This document shows, piece after piece, positions 37,279 to 45,644 of a stretch of 64,000 nucleotides of DNA. The notes beneath the pieces are model-generated. The model was not told the DNA's origin and ran no database searches. It was given only the letters and a program-made list of their open reading frames with translations. Within the stretch, counting starts at the first letter, position 1, and every line of letters begins with the position of its first letter. The DNA is from Oscillospiraceae bacterium (GTDB lineage Bacteria; Bacillota; Clostridia; Oscillospirales; Oscillospiraceae), in assembly GCA_017436785.1 (NCBI GenBank), contig JAFSCK010000018.1, positions 1 to 64,000 of the forward strand, read 5' to 3'. A program made the translations under genes and the position numbers.

Positions 37279-38700
37279 ATGAACACAAAATTGCTTACAG
37301 AAGCCCTGTCAGCTCTATTAGGTCAATTTATCCCTGAAAACCTCGGGTCACGATTGTTCATGGAAAGATCCGAATTGGAAACACCTGAAAATTTTCTGGT
37401 TTGGTTTCATGAGCGATTCCATTATTTACAGGTTGTATTTACCCCCTATGGCCATTTGAAGTGGGCTTCATACCGCACATCCACGGCTGATATAATTGAA
37501 GCATGGGCAAATCTATCGCTTATGTTAAATCAACCAAGAAAATTGCCAATTAAAGAGTATTTGCTCGACGAAACGCCAGAAAGCCTAAAACTGGCATGTA
37601 ACATTTGGATTCACGATTTAAAGAATGACATCTACAAAATTGTAGAACGGGGTGTTACCTCATATGGAAATATATCTTTATTTGCTGGACTAACCTATGA
37701 AACCTGCTGTCCAATAATAATGCTACATGGCCAAGAACACCGTATGCGTGGAATTGACATACTCGAAAGCTTTGCGAAATTCGAAGAAGCCATGCTGGGT
37801 GAGATAATTACTGGTAAAACATTAGATGACTTAATTGATCCGAACAAATTAAACCCAGAATACTATTCCGCACTATATTATTTTATTGAAACACTTGGTC
37901 CGGAACGGTTAATTGAATTTCCCATTGTCTGTGAACTTTCTCTTGCAACAGCGCACATTCCTTCGCCTTCTTCTGTAGAAAAGTTTCAAAAATACGCTCC
38001 TAACTGGCGCTTCATAAAGCTGGTAGAAAAGCTTAAAAGCATCAAAAATCTTCCAGCAATCGATTATAACGACAACACGTCCTACTTCGATTACGCCAAT
38101 ACGGTTCTTTTGGCATGTGGGTTTGAAACATTAGAGGAAGCTTGGAGTGTTGCAGAAGAATATGCTGAAATGTCAGATCTCTCAATGTCAGAAGAAATGA
38201 AATCTGCAATTGAATATAAGAAAAAGCATCCTTGGATGCTTTCGTATCCGATGTGCAATGTGGAAGATTTTTTCTCTGAGGAGTTTAATCGCTTTGAGCC
38301 CTACTTCACCATTATGGATGATGGCATCAGTTATAACTCAGCTCATATCCGTTCTGAAGAATTAATAGTTGAAAATCACCTACAAGCTTTGGCGAAACAG
38401 ATATGCGGGTATATTTCGCCCTACTGTCAAGATTCCTTTAAACTAATGTGTGGATTCAGCTACATGGGAACTAATACTTGCCCCCATTACTTAAACGGAG
38501 AATGCGATGGTTATGTGGACGCTGAAACACAATTGCCTGAGTTAATTCTTGATGACGCCTCCAACATAAAAAGCGGATGTACCTTGGAACTACTTCTGAA
38601 ATCTCATAACATCGACATTAAAAGCATTGATGTTGGCATTATGCGACTGGTGAAATATGACGAGATAACGAATGCCGCAAAGAAACACTTTACGGCATAA
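37279..38700 (+). CDS. Unknown cargo protein with HERFH (HExxH) motif
   Basis: 473 aa with a GAGGAG site. Near residue 45 is FLVWFHERFHYLQ, an HExxH-type zinc motif in a helix; later Glu/His ligands cannot be assigned (LHGQEH near 160 is one option). A Cys/His cluster near 395 (CPHYLNGEC) could bind a second metal. There is no signal peptide or membrane segment. AT-rich codon use differs from the GC-rich host genes, in line with acquisition. It is convergent with another HExxH protein. I do not recognise a family; a defence or toxin role is only possible. Confidence 0.7.
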   Translation: MNTKLLTEALSALLGQFIPENLGSRLFMERSELETPENFLVWFHERFHYLQVVFTPYGHLKWASYRTSTADIIEAWANLSLMLNQPRKLPIKEYLLDETPESLKLACNIWIHDLKNDIYKIVERGVTSYGNISLFAGLTYETCCPIIMLHGQEHRMRGIDILESFAKFEEAMLGEIITGKTLDDLIDPNKLNPEYYSALYYFIETLGPERLIEFPIVCELSLATAHIPSPSSVEKFQKYAPNWRFIKLVEKLKSIKNLPAIDYNDNTSYFDYANTVLLACGFETLEEAWSVAEEYAEMSDLSMSEEMKSAIEYKKKHPWMLSYPMCNVEDFFSEEFNRFEPYFTIMDDGISYNSAHIRSEELIVENHLQALAKQICGYISPYCQDSFKLMCGFSYMGTNTCPHYLNGECDGYVDAETQLPELILDDASNIKSGCTLELLLKSHNIDIKSIDVGIMRLVKYDEITNAAKKHFTA

Positions 38701-38711
38701 TGGAAAATTAT

Positions 38712-39494
38712 CTACGGTACTAATTTGATTTTAAAATATGTCCGAAACATCTGCTTGTGGTTCAAAGGAACCGTCTTAAATGGATCAGAATTTAGCAAAT
38801 CAGGTTCAATCAGCAAGCTCATTGCAAAGCAGTGGGCGAAGAATTCAGACACATCACAGTCATCTTGATTCACGCCGATCAGGGAAGTGACCAATGCAAA
38901 ATCTTCTGGCACAACTTCCGGATTACCGGTCAACGCAATATTGATACAGTGTCCCAACTCATGGAGGAACATACTCTGAGGCATTGCTTCATGGTCAGTA
39001 TGGGGAACCAGCATATAGATGTCCGCTGTCACGCTGCCATCAGCCATCCTCATGCAACGGCAGAAGGAATCTTCTTTCTTATGCCTTTCCTGAAACAGAA
39101 AGATGAAAAGGTGCTGATTTTTCAGAACACGGTGTGAGAAATCATAAACCCGATCCGCAATACTCATGGCTTCTGCAGCCGATTCTGCTGTCAGAAATTC
39201 TTCTCCATATTCTTCGTAGTTCTCAATCAGATCATCAGCCAGAGCCTTCAGCTGTGCAGCGTTCTCTTCTGTTTTTTCTGCAAATGCCCAGTTGCGATAG
39301 AGATACATCATGCAAGCAGCGTTGCCTTCGACAACACTCCATCCAGGATGACGATCCATGAATGCTTCCATGATCTGCTGCTCATATCTAGCTCGCAGTT
39401 CCTGATGCAACTGCCCATAATCGTGCTGAGAATAAGTAGCGACAACCTGTTTCAGATACGCAGCCAGCTCACTTAATTTCTTGATTGTGTTCAT
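38712..39494 (-). CDS. Unknown cargo protein with HELGH zinc-protease motif
   Basis: 260 aa, AAAGGAGG site. The motif SMFLHELGHCINIAL (about 175-190) is a good zincin HExxH helix, and DVSEFFAHCFAM about 40 residues later could give the third ligand. The N-terminal half is helical. No secretion signal, so it probably acts in the cytoplasm, possibly on a regulator as ImmA-type proteases do, but no HTH partner is adjacent. The family is not recognised. Confidence 0.7.
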   Translation of the reverse strand: MNTIKKLSELAAYLKQVVATYSQHDYGQLHQELRARYEQQIMEAFMDRHPGWSVVEGNAACMMYLYRNWAFAEKTEENAAQLKALADDLIENYEEYGEEFLTAESAAEAMSIADRVYDFSHRVLKNQHLFIFLFQERHKKEDSFCRCMRMADGSVTADIYMLVPHTDHEAMPQSMFLHELGHCINIALTGNPEVVPEDFALVTSLIGVNQDDCDVSEFFAHCFAMSLLIEPDLLNSDPFKTVPLNHKQMFRTYFKIKLVP

Positions 39495-39593
39495 TTGCTC
39501 ATCCTCCTTTCAGGACATACTTCTTGCTAACCATAGGTAATTCGAACGACAATTCATCTTCTTAGGAGGGGGATGTTCCATCCTACTGCAAAA

Positions 39594-39619
39594 AGCCGCC
39601 TGATTTATGTCAGACGGCT
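39594..39619. terminator. Terminator after the integrase gene
   Basis: AGCCGCCTGA with TCAGACGGCT (one mismatch), with T-runs on both strands. It lies 5 bp from the integrase stop. Confidence 0.8.
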
Positions 39620-39623
39620 CTTT

Positions 39624-40796
39624 TTACATACCTTTATAGAATTCTTCCTCAAAATCCTGGGCGCACTGCTGACGGCAGGTGTCGATGATGTGACCATACC
39701 GCTCTGTAATCATCTCAGCCTGCGCATGACCGGAGTCGCCTTGTACGGCCTTGATGTTGCCTCCAGTTAATACCAGCTTGTAGCTGATACTGCTGTGTCG
39801 CAGGCTATGAAAGGATACCACCGGGAGTCCCAACTTCAGTAATTGTTTCTCCAGCAATCGTGGCAATGTTTCCTCCGAGAGCGGCCTGCCGTTGGAATAA
39901 CGCAAGATCAAATCTGGCTGTTTACGTTTGACCGGTTTTAAGGTTCCTTTCCAATCCTGCAGAACATCCAGAACATAATCGGGTAAATATACCGTTCGGA
40001 TGCTGGACTGTGTTTTGGGTCGTTTTAATACTGTCACCGTACGGCCTTCATCAAAGGCGGCGGGGAACTGATAAAGAATATCTTTTCCGTTCAGTACATC
40101 CACAGCATCTCTGCGCACACGTTTTAGTGTCTTACTTACAGAAATGGTTCCTTTCTGAAAATCCATATCATCCCAAGTCAAAGCTAAGATCTCACCTTTA
40201 CGCAAGGAACCGGCAAAAGCCAGATGTATGGCAATGGACAGCATCTGGTTGTCACAATTCTGAATTAGCGTTTTTATTTCATCGACAGACAACATTGGGA
40301 TTTCAGATGGAAAGGTTTTCGGAACATTTGCTTTCTGGAATGGGTTCCTTGGAACATACTCCCATAATACTGCCTGTTCAAATGCACTGTGCAGCAGCTT
40401 GTGAATATTCGTCAACACCGAGGGAGTGATTTTCGGATCAGCCTGCAATTTTCCATACAATGCTGCAATTACCTTAGGGCTGAACTCTGACAGCCGCATA
40501 CTTCCCATGAACGGAACAACATAGTTCCGAATGAGCCCTTCGTTGCTGGTGTATGTGGAACAGGCCCAATGGATGCGGCCGTACAGTTCCACGTATTCCT
40601 CCAGAAACTGCGCTAGCGTTCCTGCACGATACTGCGCCCGTTCTTTCTCATGTTGTTGAATCAAGTCCAATTGTTCCTTTCGCCTGAGGGCGGCTTCATA
40701 GGAATGATAGGTTTCCCACTTTTGTTTCTTCTTATCTCCATCGTATATAGTGTACACCACACTGAAGCTTTTGTTCCGTTGAACGATTGATGCCAT
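39624..40796 (-). CDS. Tyrosine site-specific integrase
   Basis: 390 aa. The ATG at 40796 has an AGGAGG site. A SAM-like core-binding domain (about 60-160) is followed by the catalytic domain: Arg in AGSLRKGEIL, HxxR in FHSLRHSS, His in GDSGHAQ and Tyr in ERYGHI. It is of the Tn916/phage Int class. Lying inside the sigK element and facing away from its ends, it may be from a second, nested element that carried the neighbouring genes. No xis gene or att repeats for it were found. Confidence 0.9.
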   Translation of the reverse strand: MASIVQRNKSFSVVYTIYDGDKKKQKWETYHSYEAALRRKEQLDLIQQHEKERAQYRAGTLAQFLEEYVELYGRIHWACSTYTSNEGLIRNYVVPFMGSMRLSEFSPKVIAALYGKLQADPKITPSVLTNIHKLLHSAFEQAVLWEYVPRNPFQKANVPKTFPSEIPMLSVDEIKTLIQNCDNQMLSIAIHLAFAGSLRKGEILALTWDDMDFQKGTISVSKTLKRVRRDAVDVLNGKDILYQFPAAFDEGRTVTVLKRPKTQSSIRTVYLPDYVLDVLQDWKGTLKPVKRKQPDLILRYSNGRPLSEETLPRLLEKQLLKLGLPVVSFHSLRHSSISYKLVLTGGNIKAVQGDSGHAQAEMITERYGHIIDTCRQQCAQDFEEEFYKGM

Positions 40797-40966
40797 ACTT
40801 GTTACCTCCTTCTTGTCTTGGCGGCTTAAGCATAGCATCCCCAGTTTTGATATTATTTTTGACGGCAGGTGTCCAAAATGCGGCGTTTGAATCGTTATTA
40901 TAGTTAACCGGATCAGAGATTCGGAGGAGTAAAAACAGAATAATGCGGATATTAAGGAGGCTTGTT

Positions 40967-41161
40967 ATGATCTCAGAAGAAATGTTAAGCGATGAAGCAT
41001 TACGACAAGCAGCAGAAAAATGTGCAGAAGCTATCATCGCCAGTCTTCCTGCCCCAGAAGAATGCAATCACAAGTTTTCCAAACGGTTCGAAGAAAAGAT
41101 GCAGGCACTGCTTCAGCCAAAGACCGTCTGCATCATAAGCCCAGAGTTTATATCCAAATAG
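40967..41161 (+). CDS. Small cargo protein, unknown
   Basis: 64 aa from ATG 40967 behind AAGGAGG. Begins MISEEMLSDEALRQAAEKCAEAII and contains PAPEECNHKFSKRFEEKMQALL. This type of short acidic-then-basic protein occurs on clostridial mobile elements (from memory) but has no function known to me. It is divergent from the integrase and followed by a hairpin. Confidence 0.6.
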   Translation: MISEEMLSDEALRQAAEKCAEAIIASLPAPEECNHKFSKRFEEKMQALLQPKTVCIISPEFISK

Positions 41162-41163
41162 CA

Positions 41164-41197
41164 AGAACGGCGGTGATCTCAAGATCATCGCTGTTCT
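41164..41197 (+). terminator. Hairpin terminator after the 64 aa gene
   Basis: 14 bp stem AGAACGGCGGTGAT with ATCATCGCTGTTCT (two G-U pairs), then ATTGTT. Weak T-run. Confidence 0.55.
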
Positions 41198-41224
41198 ATT
41201 GTTCCGATGTTTGTCGAATGTTGG

Positions 41225-41253
41225 TTGATATTGCTCCGATGAAGATGTATACT
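41225..41253 (+). promoter_or_regulatory. Promoter of the defence genes
   Basis: TTGATA, 17 bp, TATACT, about 70 bp before the OLD nuclease ATG. Confidence 0.65.
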
Positions 41254-41327
41254 TTAACTAATGAAATTGTGTTGATTAATCTTCTTAGGATTATCCACTT
41301 TGTTTAATTCTTGTAAAGGAGGACAAT

Positions 41328-43025
41328 ATGGAGCACGCAAATATACAATCTGTTCAGTTTGAAGGATATAAAAGCTTCCCGTCTGGTGTGACAAATGAAC
41401 TTGACCTTACCCCACTTGTCTCTGTGTTAATAGGAAAAAACAACTGTGGTAAATCCAGTTGTATGGATGCAATTGAGTGTGTATTCAAACCAAACCACCA
41501 TGTGTCCGTAAGTTCCTTATTCACTAGAGTTTCACCGGTTTTCACGCTGGATGCACAAAGAGTTGAATATGGTTTCAGCAAAAACATGGGTGGCGGCGAT
41601 GTACCAAGTTCGATTGGCTCCAGTCACTATACTTATGGTAGTAAGTTTATTGGAAAGTCTATAGTCACAGATATGTCGGTAGCCTCTTCTGGAAAAGATA
41701 AGTACTCGACATTGGAATTAAGCCAAATTCAACCTGATCTGAGGCTCCCAGAAGGAGCTAATGAATGGAAATCTGTTGTACGAGCGTACAATGGTTTTCA
41801 AACCAACTATGAATTTCGTCGTATTAATGCTGATAGAGATCTTGTTCCAGAAGTAGAAAAACCTGATGAATGGGTCGGGTATGATGGAAATGGTGCCACA
41901 AACCTTCTACGCAAATTTATTAACCACAATCTTTATGATGAAAAATTGGTAGAAGAACGTTTGCTGAAAGAACTAAACAAAATCATGGAGCCGGATTGTC
42001 ATTTCAAAAGCATTCGTGTACAACAGATAGACGAAGCAGAGACTGTAAAATGGGAAGTTTTTCTTGAAGAAGATGATGGTAGACGATTTGCGCTTTCAAA
42101 ATCTGGCAGTGGATTAAAAACAATAATCCTCATGCTTATAAACTTGTATGTTCTCCCTACAACAAAGAAATACCGGGACAAAAATATCGTTTTTGCGTTT
42201 GAAGAACTTGAAAACAATCTTCATCCTGCTCTGCAGAGAAAAGTATTCGAATATATTTATAATTTTGCCACCAAAAATGATGTCCATATCTTTGTGACAA
42301 CGCATTCTCACATTGCGATAAATACATTTTTTGAAAAAGAAAGAACTGCACTATATCATATTCAAAAAAGCAATGGAACATCCAAGATTACATCCATAAT
42401 GGACCGTACATCAAGGTTAGATGTTTTATTTGATCTGGATGTAAAAGCGAGTGATTTGTTCCAATCCAATGGTGTAATTTGGGTCGAAGGTCCTTCGGAT
42501 CGAATTTACATCAATCGCTGGCTCAAGGTATTTTGTAACTCAGAATATATTGAGGGTTCACACTATCAATTCTTGTATTATGGTGGTAAAAATCTATCCC
42601 ATTTCACTGCTGATGATAACCTTGATGACCTTATTAGCATTCTCAAAACAAATCAAAATACTGCGATTGTCATAGATTCCGATAAGCGAAGCGAGAACGC
42701 CAGAATAAATGCAACCAAATCCAGAATTCGAAAAGAATTTGAAGAAATGGAAGGATTCTGTTGGATTACAAAAGGAAAGGAAATTGAAAACTACATTTCG
42801 ACCGACAGTTTACGCTCTAAATATGGAGACTCTTTACCCAAACTTGGGCAATACGATCTTTTCCCCGATTATATTAACCCGAAGTATAAAAACTTTTCTT
42901 CTCGAAAAGTCGCTTTTGCAAAATCCATTGTTGAACACATAACAGCTGATAATTCAAGAGATATTCTTGATTTAAAAAAGCAAGTCGAAAAACTATATTC
43001 GCTAATTCAAAAGTGGAACCACTAA
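41328..43025 (+). CDS. OLD-family AAA ATPase with TOPRIM nuclease domain
   Basis: 565 aa, AAAGGAGG site. The N-terminal ABC-type ATPase has Walker A GKNNCGKSS, the signature region FALSKSGSGLKT, Walker B FAFEELENNLHP, and His switch TTHSHIA. The C-terminal TOPRIM domain has Glu in IWVEGPSDRIY and the Asp pair in IVIDSDKRS. OLD-family enzymes, including GajA of Gabija, are DNA nucleases in phage defence. No GajB-like helicase follows, so this is a stand-alone OLD or a partner of the two downstream genes. AT-rich codon use contrasts with the host genes. Confidence 0.88.
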   Translation: MEHANIQSVQFEGYKSFPSGVTNELDLTPLVSVLIGKNNCGKSSCMDAIECVFKPNHHVSVSSLFTRVSPVFTLDAQRVEYGFSKNMGGGDVPSSIGSSHYTYGSKFIGKSIVTDMSVASSGKDKYSTLELSQIQPDLRLPEGANEWKSVVRAYNGFQTNYEFRRINADRDLVPEVEKPDEWVGYDGNGATNLLRKFINHNLYDEKLVEERLLKELNKIMEPDCHFKSIRVQQIDEAETVKWEVFLEEDDGRRFALSKSGSGLKTIILMLINLYVLPTTKKYRDKNIVFAFEELENNLHPALQRKVFEYIYNFATKNDVHIFVTTHSHIAINTFFEKERTALYHIQKSNGTSKITSIMDRTSRLDVLFDLDVKASDLFQSNGVIWVEGPSDRIYINRWLKVFCNSEYIEGSHYQFLYYGGKNLSHFTADDNLDDLISILKTNQNTAIVIDSDKRSENARINATKSRIRKEFEEMEGFCWITKGKEIENYISTDSLRSKYGDSLPKLGQYDLFPDYINPKYKNFSSRKVAFAKSIVEHITADNSRDILDLKKQVEKLYSLIQKWNH

Positions 43026-43125
43026 AAAGCATTTAGTGCTAACACAGATATCCTTCAAGATAGAGGAATTATTATCTCTTCGGCATATCTTGATTGTAGT
43101 ATTAGAATAAGAAAGGACATTTATC

Positions 43126-44052
43126 ATGAGCAAAGAAAAGTTAACTACATTAATTAGCCAAATTCATGAGAATCAGCCTGATAATATCATGGAAATTTAC
43201 TTTGTAAAAAAGCCTTCTGCTACAAAGATGCAGTCGTTCCAACCTCAGGTGTCTACACAAGTTCAACATGATATTTTGAATATGGTATTGCCCTGTGCTA
43301 AGCATCAACTTGAAAACACTGCGCTTGTTGACTACAACCCTGTAGGCGTTGCTGATGGTGAGATGGAATTTCTTGCACAAGATAGTGTCACCCAACTTAA
43401 TGATTTTCTAACCAGTATTAATGACGATAACTTGTACAAAGAAATGAACAACCTCTCTGTTAGCCATATTAGTTTTTACTGCATCAAAATAACTTTTAAC
43501 GACAAAGAGCTCTATCTTTTCCGCCAGTTTTCAAAAATGAAAAAATTGCGTAGCGGATATATTGCCCGTTTTGTAAATGATGAATTGGTAGCAATGGAAG
43601 GGGATTTCCTTGGAGTAGATGAAAATACCGATATGATTTATTTCGATAACCAAGTATATGTGCTGAATCATATTTCATTGGAACGTATTTTCAATTATCG
43701 AGATGTATATCTTCAAAAAACAAATGAGGCCATGGGGGAATTGCTGCGTCAGGGTGTATTTCAAAATCTGGAGCAATTCAACGAGGATTGTTGTCGAGAT
43801 GTGCGAATCATGAAGCGCTTCACAAACATTATGACCCAGGGCCGCCTACCGCTCTTCTTTGAGAATTATGAAAAAGTCCCTGAAATTGTTAGTGAACTTG
43901 GCTTGGACATCGAGTTCGATGAAGATTCTAAAATTATTTACAGAGAAAAATCACAGCTGTTTCATATTATCAATTTGATGTCGGATGCCTACTTTAGATC
44001 CTTGCTGGCTAATCGAATGGGTATCGCAAAAACAGAAGAGGCTTTATCATGA
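43126..44052 (+). CDS. kwaB: KwaB-like DUF4868 protein (Kiwa defence)
   Basis: 308 aa, AAAGGA site. It resembles DUF4868/KwaB in its central beta region (LYLFRQFSKMKKL), the acidic IYFDNQVYVLNHISLERIFNYRDVY segment and a helical C-terminus. KwaB binds DNA in the Kiwa anti-phage system together with the membrane protein KwaA. Here the next gene overlaps by ATGA and encodes a membrane protein, so the pair is complete but in reversed order from the usual kwaA-kwaB. The assignment is from memory of the family and needs a profile search. Confidence 0.6.
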   Translation: MSKEKLTTLISQIHENQPDNIMEIYFVKKPSATKMQSFQPQVSTQVQHDILNMVLPCAKHQLENTALVDYNPVGVADGEMEFLAQDSVTQLNDFLTSINDDNLYKEMNNLSVSHISFYCIKITFNDKELYLFRQFSKMKKLRSGYIARFVNDELVAMEGDFLGVDENTDMIYFDNQVYVLNHISLERIFNYRDVYLQKTNEAMGELLRQGVFQNLEQFNEDCCRDVRIMKRFTNIMTQGRLPLFFENYEKVPEIVSELGLDIEFDEDSKIIYREKSQLFHIINLMSDAYFRSLLANRMGIAKTEEALS

Positions 44053-44636
44053 TGACTACATTTTCCTGCTGCTTACTATATATTGCATCATACGGGATCG
44101 TTTACGTAATAATCGCATTTTGCATTGTGCACAACAGTTTTGTTGTTGCGCAGAATAATGAAACTTTTCAAGCTTTATCATATATCGAGAAAGCAACCTA
44201 CATATTTAACGACAACCGAATTGTACTGTTAATTCTCCTTGTCCTTACTATCTTTTCAATTATATGGACACGATATATAAAATCATGGAAAAACAATACC
44301 AGAGTACGGTTCCGAATGAAAGAAGACTCAAAAATTGATGAGTCAGCTTTTATTCTTCCCTATGTTTTTACCGTCGTAACATTCAATTTTGATATTTATG
44401 GTTGGTTAATCTGTCTTTTGATTTATGGATCTGTTGGCTTGCTTTTTGTGCAATCTCGTAAGCTTCAGATGAGTCCAATTTTCATCCTGAGTCGTTATCA
44501 CATTTTGACGGATGGAACAAATAAGATTATTACTCGAAATACGGTAGAATCTTTTAACCTTAAGCTCGATGATCAGCCCAATGGTATCGAAGCCAGAGAA
44601 TTGGCTAAACATGTTTATATCACCCTTGAGCGATAA
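44049..44636 (+). CDS. Membrane protein, probable KwaA counterpart
   Basis: 195 aa. Four hydrophobic segments at about 5-30, 55-75, 97-115 and 117-133, then a cytoplasmic tail of about 60 residues. Overlapping start with the DUF4868 gene implies coupled translation. KwaA is a small four-helix membrane sensor, so size and topology agree, but I cannot confirm homology by eye. It is the last gene before the right end of the element. Confidence 0.5.
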   Translation: MMTTFSCCLLYIASYGIVYVIIAFCIVHNSFVVAQNNETFQALSYIEKATYIFNDNRIVLLILLVLTIFSIIWTRYIKSWKNNTRVRFRMKEDSKIDESAFILPYVFTVVTFNFDIYGWLICLLIYGSVGLLFVQSRKLQMSPIFILSRYHILTDGTNKIITRNTVESFNLKLDDQPNGIEARELAKHVYITLER

Positions 44637-44700
44637 TTGCTTATTTTGGCAAAACAACACTTAATGATGAGTGGCCGCTTAACTAAATAATCTAAACACT

Positions 44701-44734
44701 GATGCCCGGGGAGCCATATGGCCCTCCGGGCATC
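44701..44734. terminator. Hairpin at the right end of the element
   Basis: GATGCCCGG pairs with CCGGGCATC and continues through CCAT/ATGG with two mismatches, 17 bp in all. There is no T-run. It overlaps the first bases of the right arm (44732-44757) and could stop cargo transcripts from running antisense into sigK. Confidence 0.5.
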
Positions 44735-44764
44735 GTTTACATTAGTGGCGGCGCTATACATAGC
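44732..44764. other. Right attachment site of the sigK element
   Basis: The element arm 44732-44757 is the inverted partner of the left arm (22 of 26 identical), followed by the core ACATAGC (44758-44764). The arm supplies the premature TAG (44754-44756) that ends the sigK 5' part. Confidence 0.8.
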
Positions 44765-45380
44765 TGCGACTGATACCGGTGATCTGGGCTACCTCCCGCT
44801 GACGTTTTGGGCTTTGCCCGTTCAGGCCATAGCGCAGCTCGATGACCTGCTGCTCCTGCTCTGTCAGGCACCGGACAATGGCCCGGCGGAGCTGGGTGAT
44901 CTGTTCCCGGGAGGATACCAGCTCCAGTAGGTCACAGTCCTCTGCCACCACGTCCATCAGAGCCAGCGGCGCACCGTCCGTTCCGGTTTCTATGTAGTCC
45001 GACAAAGAAACATCTTGTGCACTCTTTTTCTGAGCCCGGAAGTGCATCAATATCTCATTTTCCACACACCGGGCCGCATAGGTGGCCAGCCTTGCCCCCT
45101 TGTCTGGGTCAAAGGTGCTGATCCCCTTGATGAGGCCGATGGTGCCGATGGAGATCAGATCCTCCTGATCGTTGGTTTGGGCGTAATACTTTTTCATAAT
45201 GTGAGCCACCAGGCGAAGATTGCGTTCGATCAGGACATTTCTGGCTTCCACATCTCCCGCTTTTGCCAGTCTCAGGTAGTAATGTTCTTCTTCCTCCGTT
45301 AAGGGCTTGGGAAACGAGCCGGTGTTGAGCTGTAGGGAATACAACAGTGTACTGAGCATCAGCCATGCGGCTGCGATCAT
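44754..45380 (-). CDS. sigK: sigK 5' fragment (pro-sigma-K, interrupted)
   Basis: 208 aa plus stop. The ATG at 45380 has a near-perfect GGAGGTGAT site 8 bp upstream; an upstream ATG at 45413 has only AAGGA. The N-terminus MIAAAWLMLSTLLYSLQLN is hydrophobic like the pro-peptide of sigma-K, then SFPKPLTEEEEHYYLRLAKAGD. Regions 2.1-2.4 (NLRLVAHIMKKY, EDLISIGTIGLIKGI, ATYAARCVENEI) and region 4 follow. The protein stops at ITGISRSYV, in the middle of the region 4.2 recognition helix, where the mobile element begins. The missing 17 codons are at 35223-35273. As it stands it should not bind -35 sequences. Confidence 0.9.
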   Translation of the reverse strand: MIAAAWLMLSTLLYSLQLNTGSFPKPLTEEEEHYYLRLAKAGDVEARNVLIERNLRLVAHIMKKYYAQTNDQEDLISIGTIGLIKGISTFDPDKGARLATYAARCVENEILMHFRAQKKSAQDVSLSDYIETGTDGAPLALMDVVAEDCDLLELVSSREQITQLRRAIVRCLTEQEQQVIELRYGLNGQSPKRQREVAQITGISRSYV

Positions 45381-45590
45381 AGCGATCACCTCCGCTGCAA
45401 CTGTATTCGCCATTGCCCGTCCTTTTTCCTAATCATAACCATCGGCACGCCCGGTGATCATGATTAGAAAAAAGCGCAGCAAAAAACTGTGCCTCTTCGA
45501 CAACCCGAATCGTGTCAGAGTTTTCACTTCAGCATGAGTCTTTTCAGGCCAATTGACACTCTGTCGCGAAATACGCACCGTAAAAGTTCA

Positions 45591-45614
45591 CCCCGCCCGG
45601 AAATCCGGGCGGGG
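45591..45614 (-). terminator. Terminator of the pilin gene
   Basis: CCCCGCCCGG with CCGGGCGGGG, loop AAAT, about 30 bp after the pilin stop. The following - strand sequence is GTGAACTTTT. The rest of the gap 45381-45644 is the sigK leader, with an inverted CTAATCAT/ATGATTAG pair near 45429-45467. Confidence 0.7.
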
Positions 45615-45644
45615 TTTGCTATACTTAGGTTGTACGGTTAATAA

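Larger units (their letters stand above)
35278..44757. mobile_element. Skin-like sigK-intervening element
   Basis: 9480 bp between two copies of ACATAGC (35278-35284 and 44758-44764, + strand; GCTATGT in gene sense). It splits sigK in the codon run for SYV. A large serine recombinase lies 27 bp inside the left end, and 26 bp terminal arms match as inverted repeats at 22 of 26 positions. Skin elements in Bacillus and C. difficile are cut out by such a recombinase in the mother cell. Cargo: recombinase, a 47 aa ORF, two HExxH proteins, a tyrosine integrase, an OLD nuclease and a Kiwa-like pair. No phage structural or conjugation genes are seen. Confidence 0.85.

Noticed and set aside
41328..43025. 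Complete Gabija system
   Set aside because: GajA-like OLD nuclease only; no UvrD-like GajB helicase follows.
35278..44757. Element as a prophage or conjugative element
   Set aside because: No capsid, tail, terminase, relaxase or type IV secretion genes were seen in the 9.48 kb.
44754..45380. sigK as a decayed pseudogene
   Set aside because: All upstream regions are intact, the missing end is present at the other side of the element in frame, and att-like arms and a recombinase are at hand. A controlled split gene fits better.
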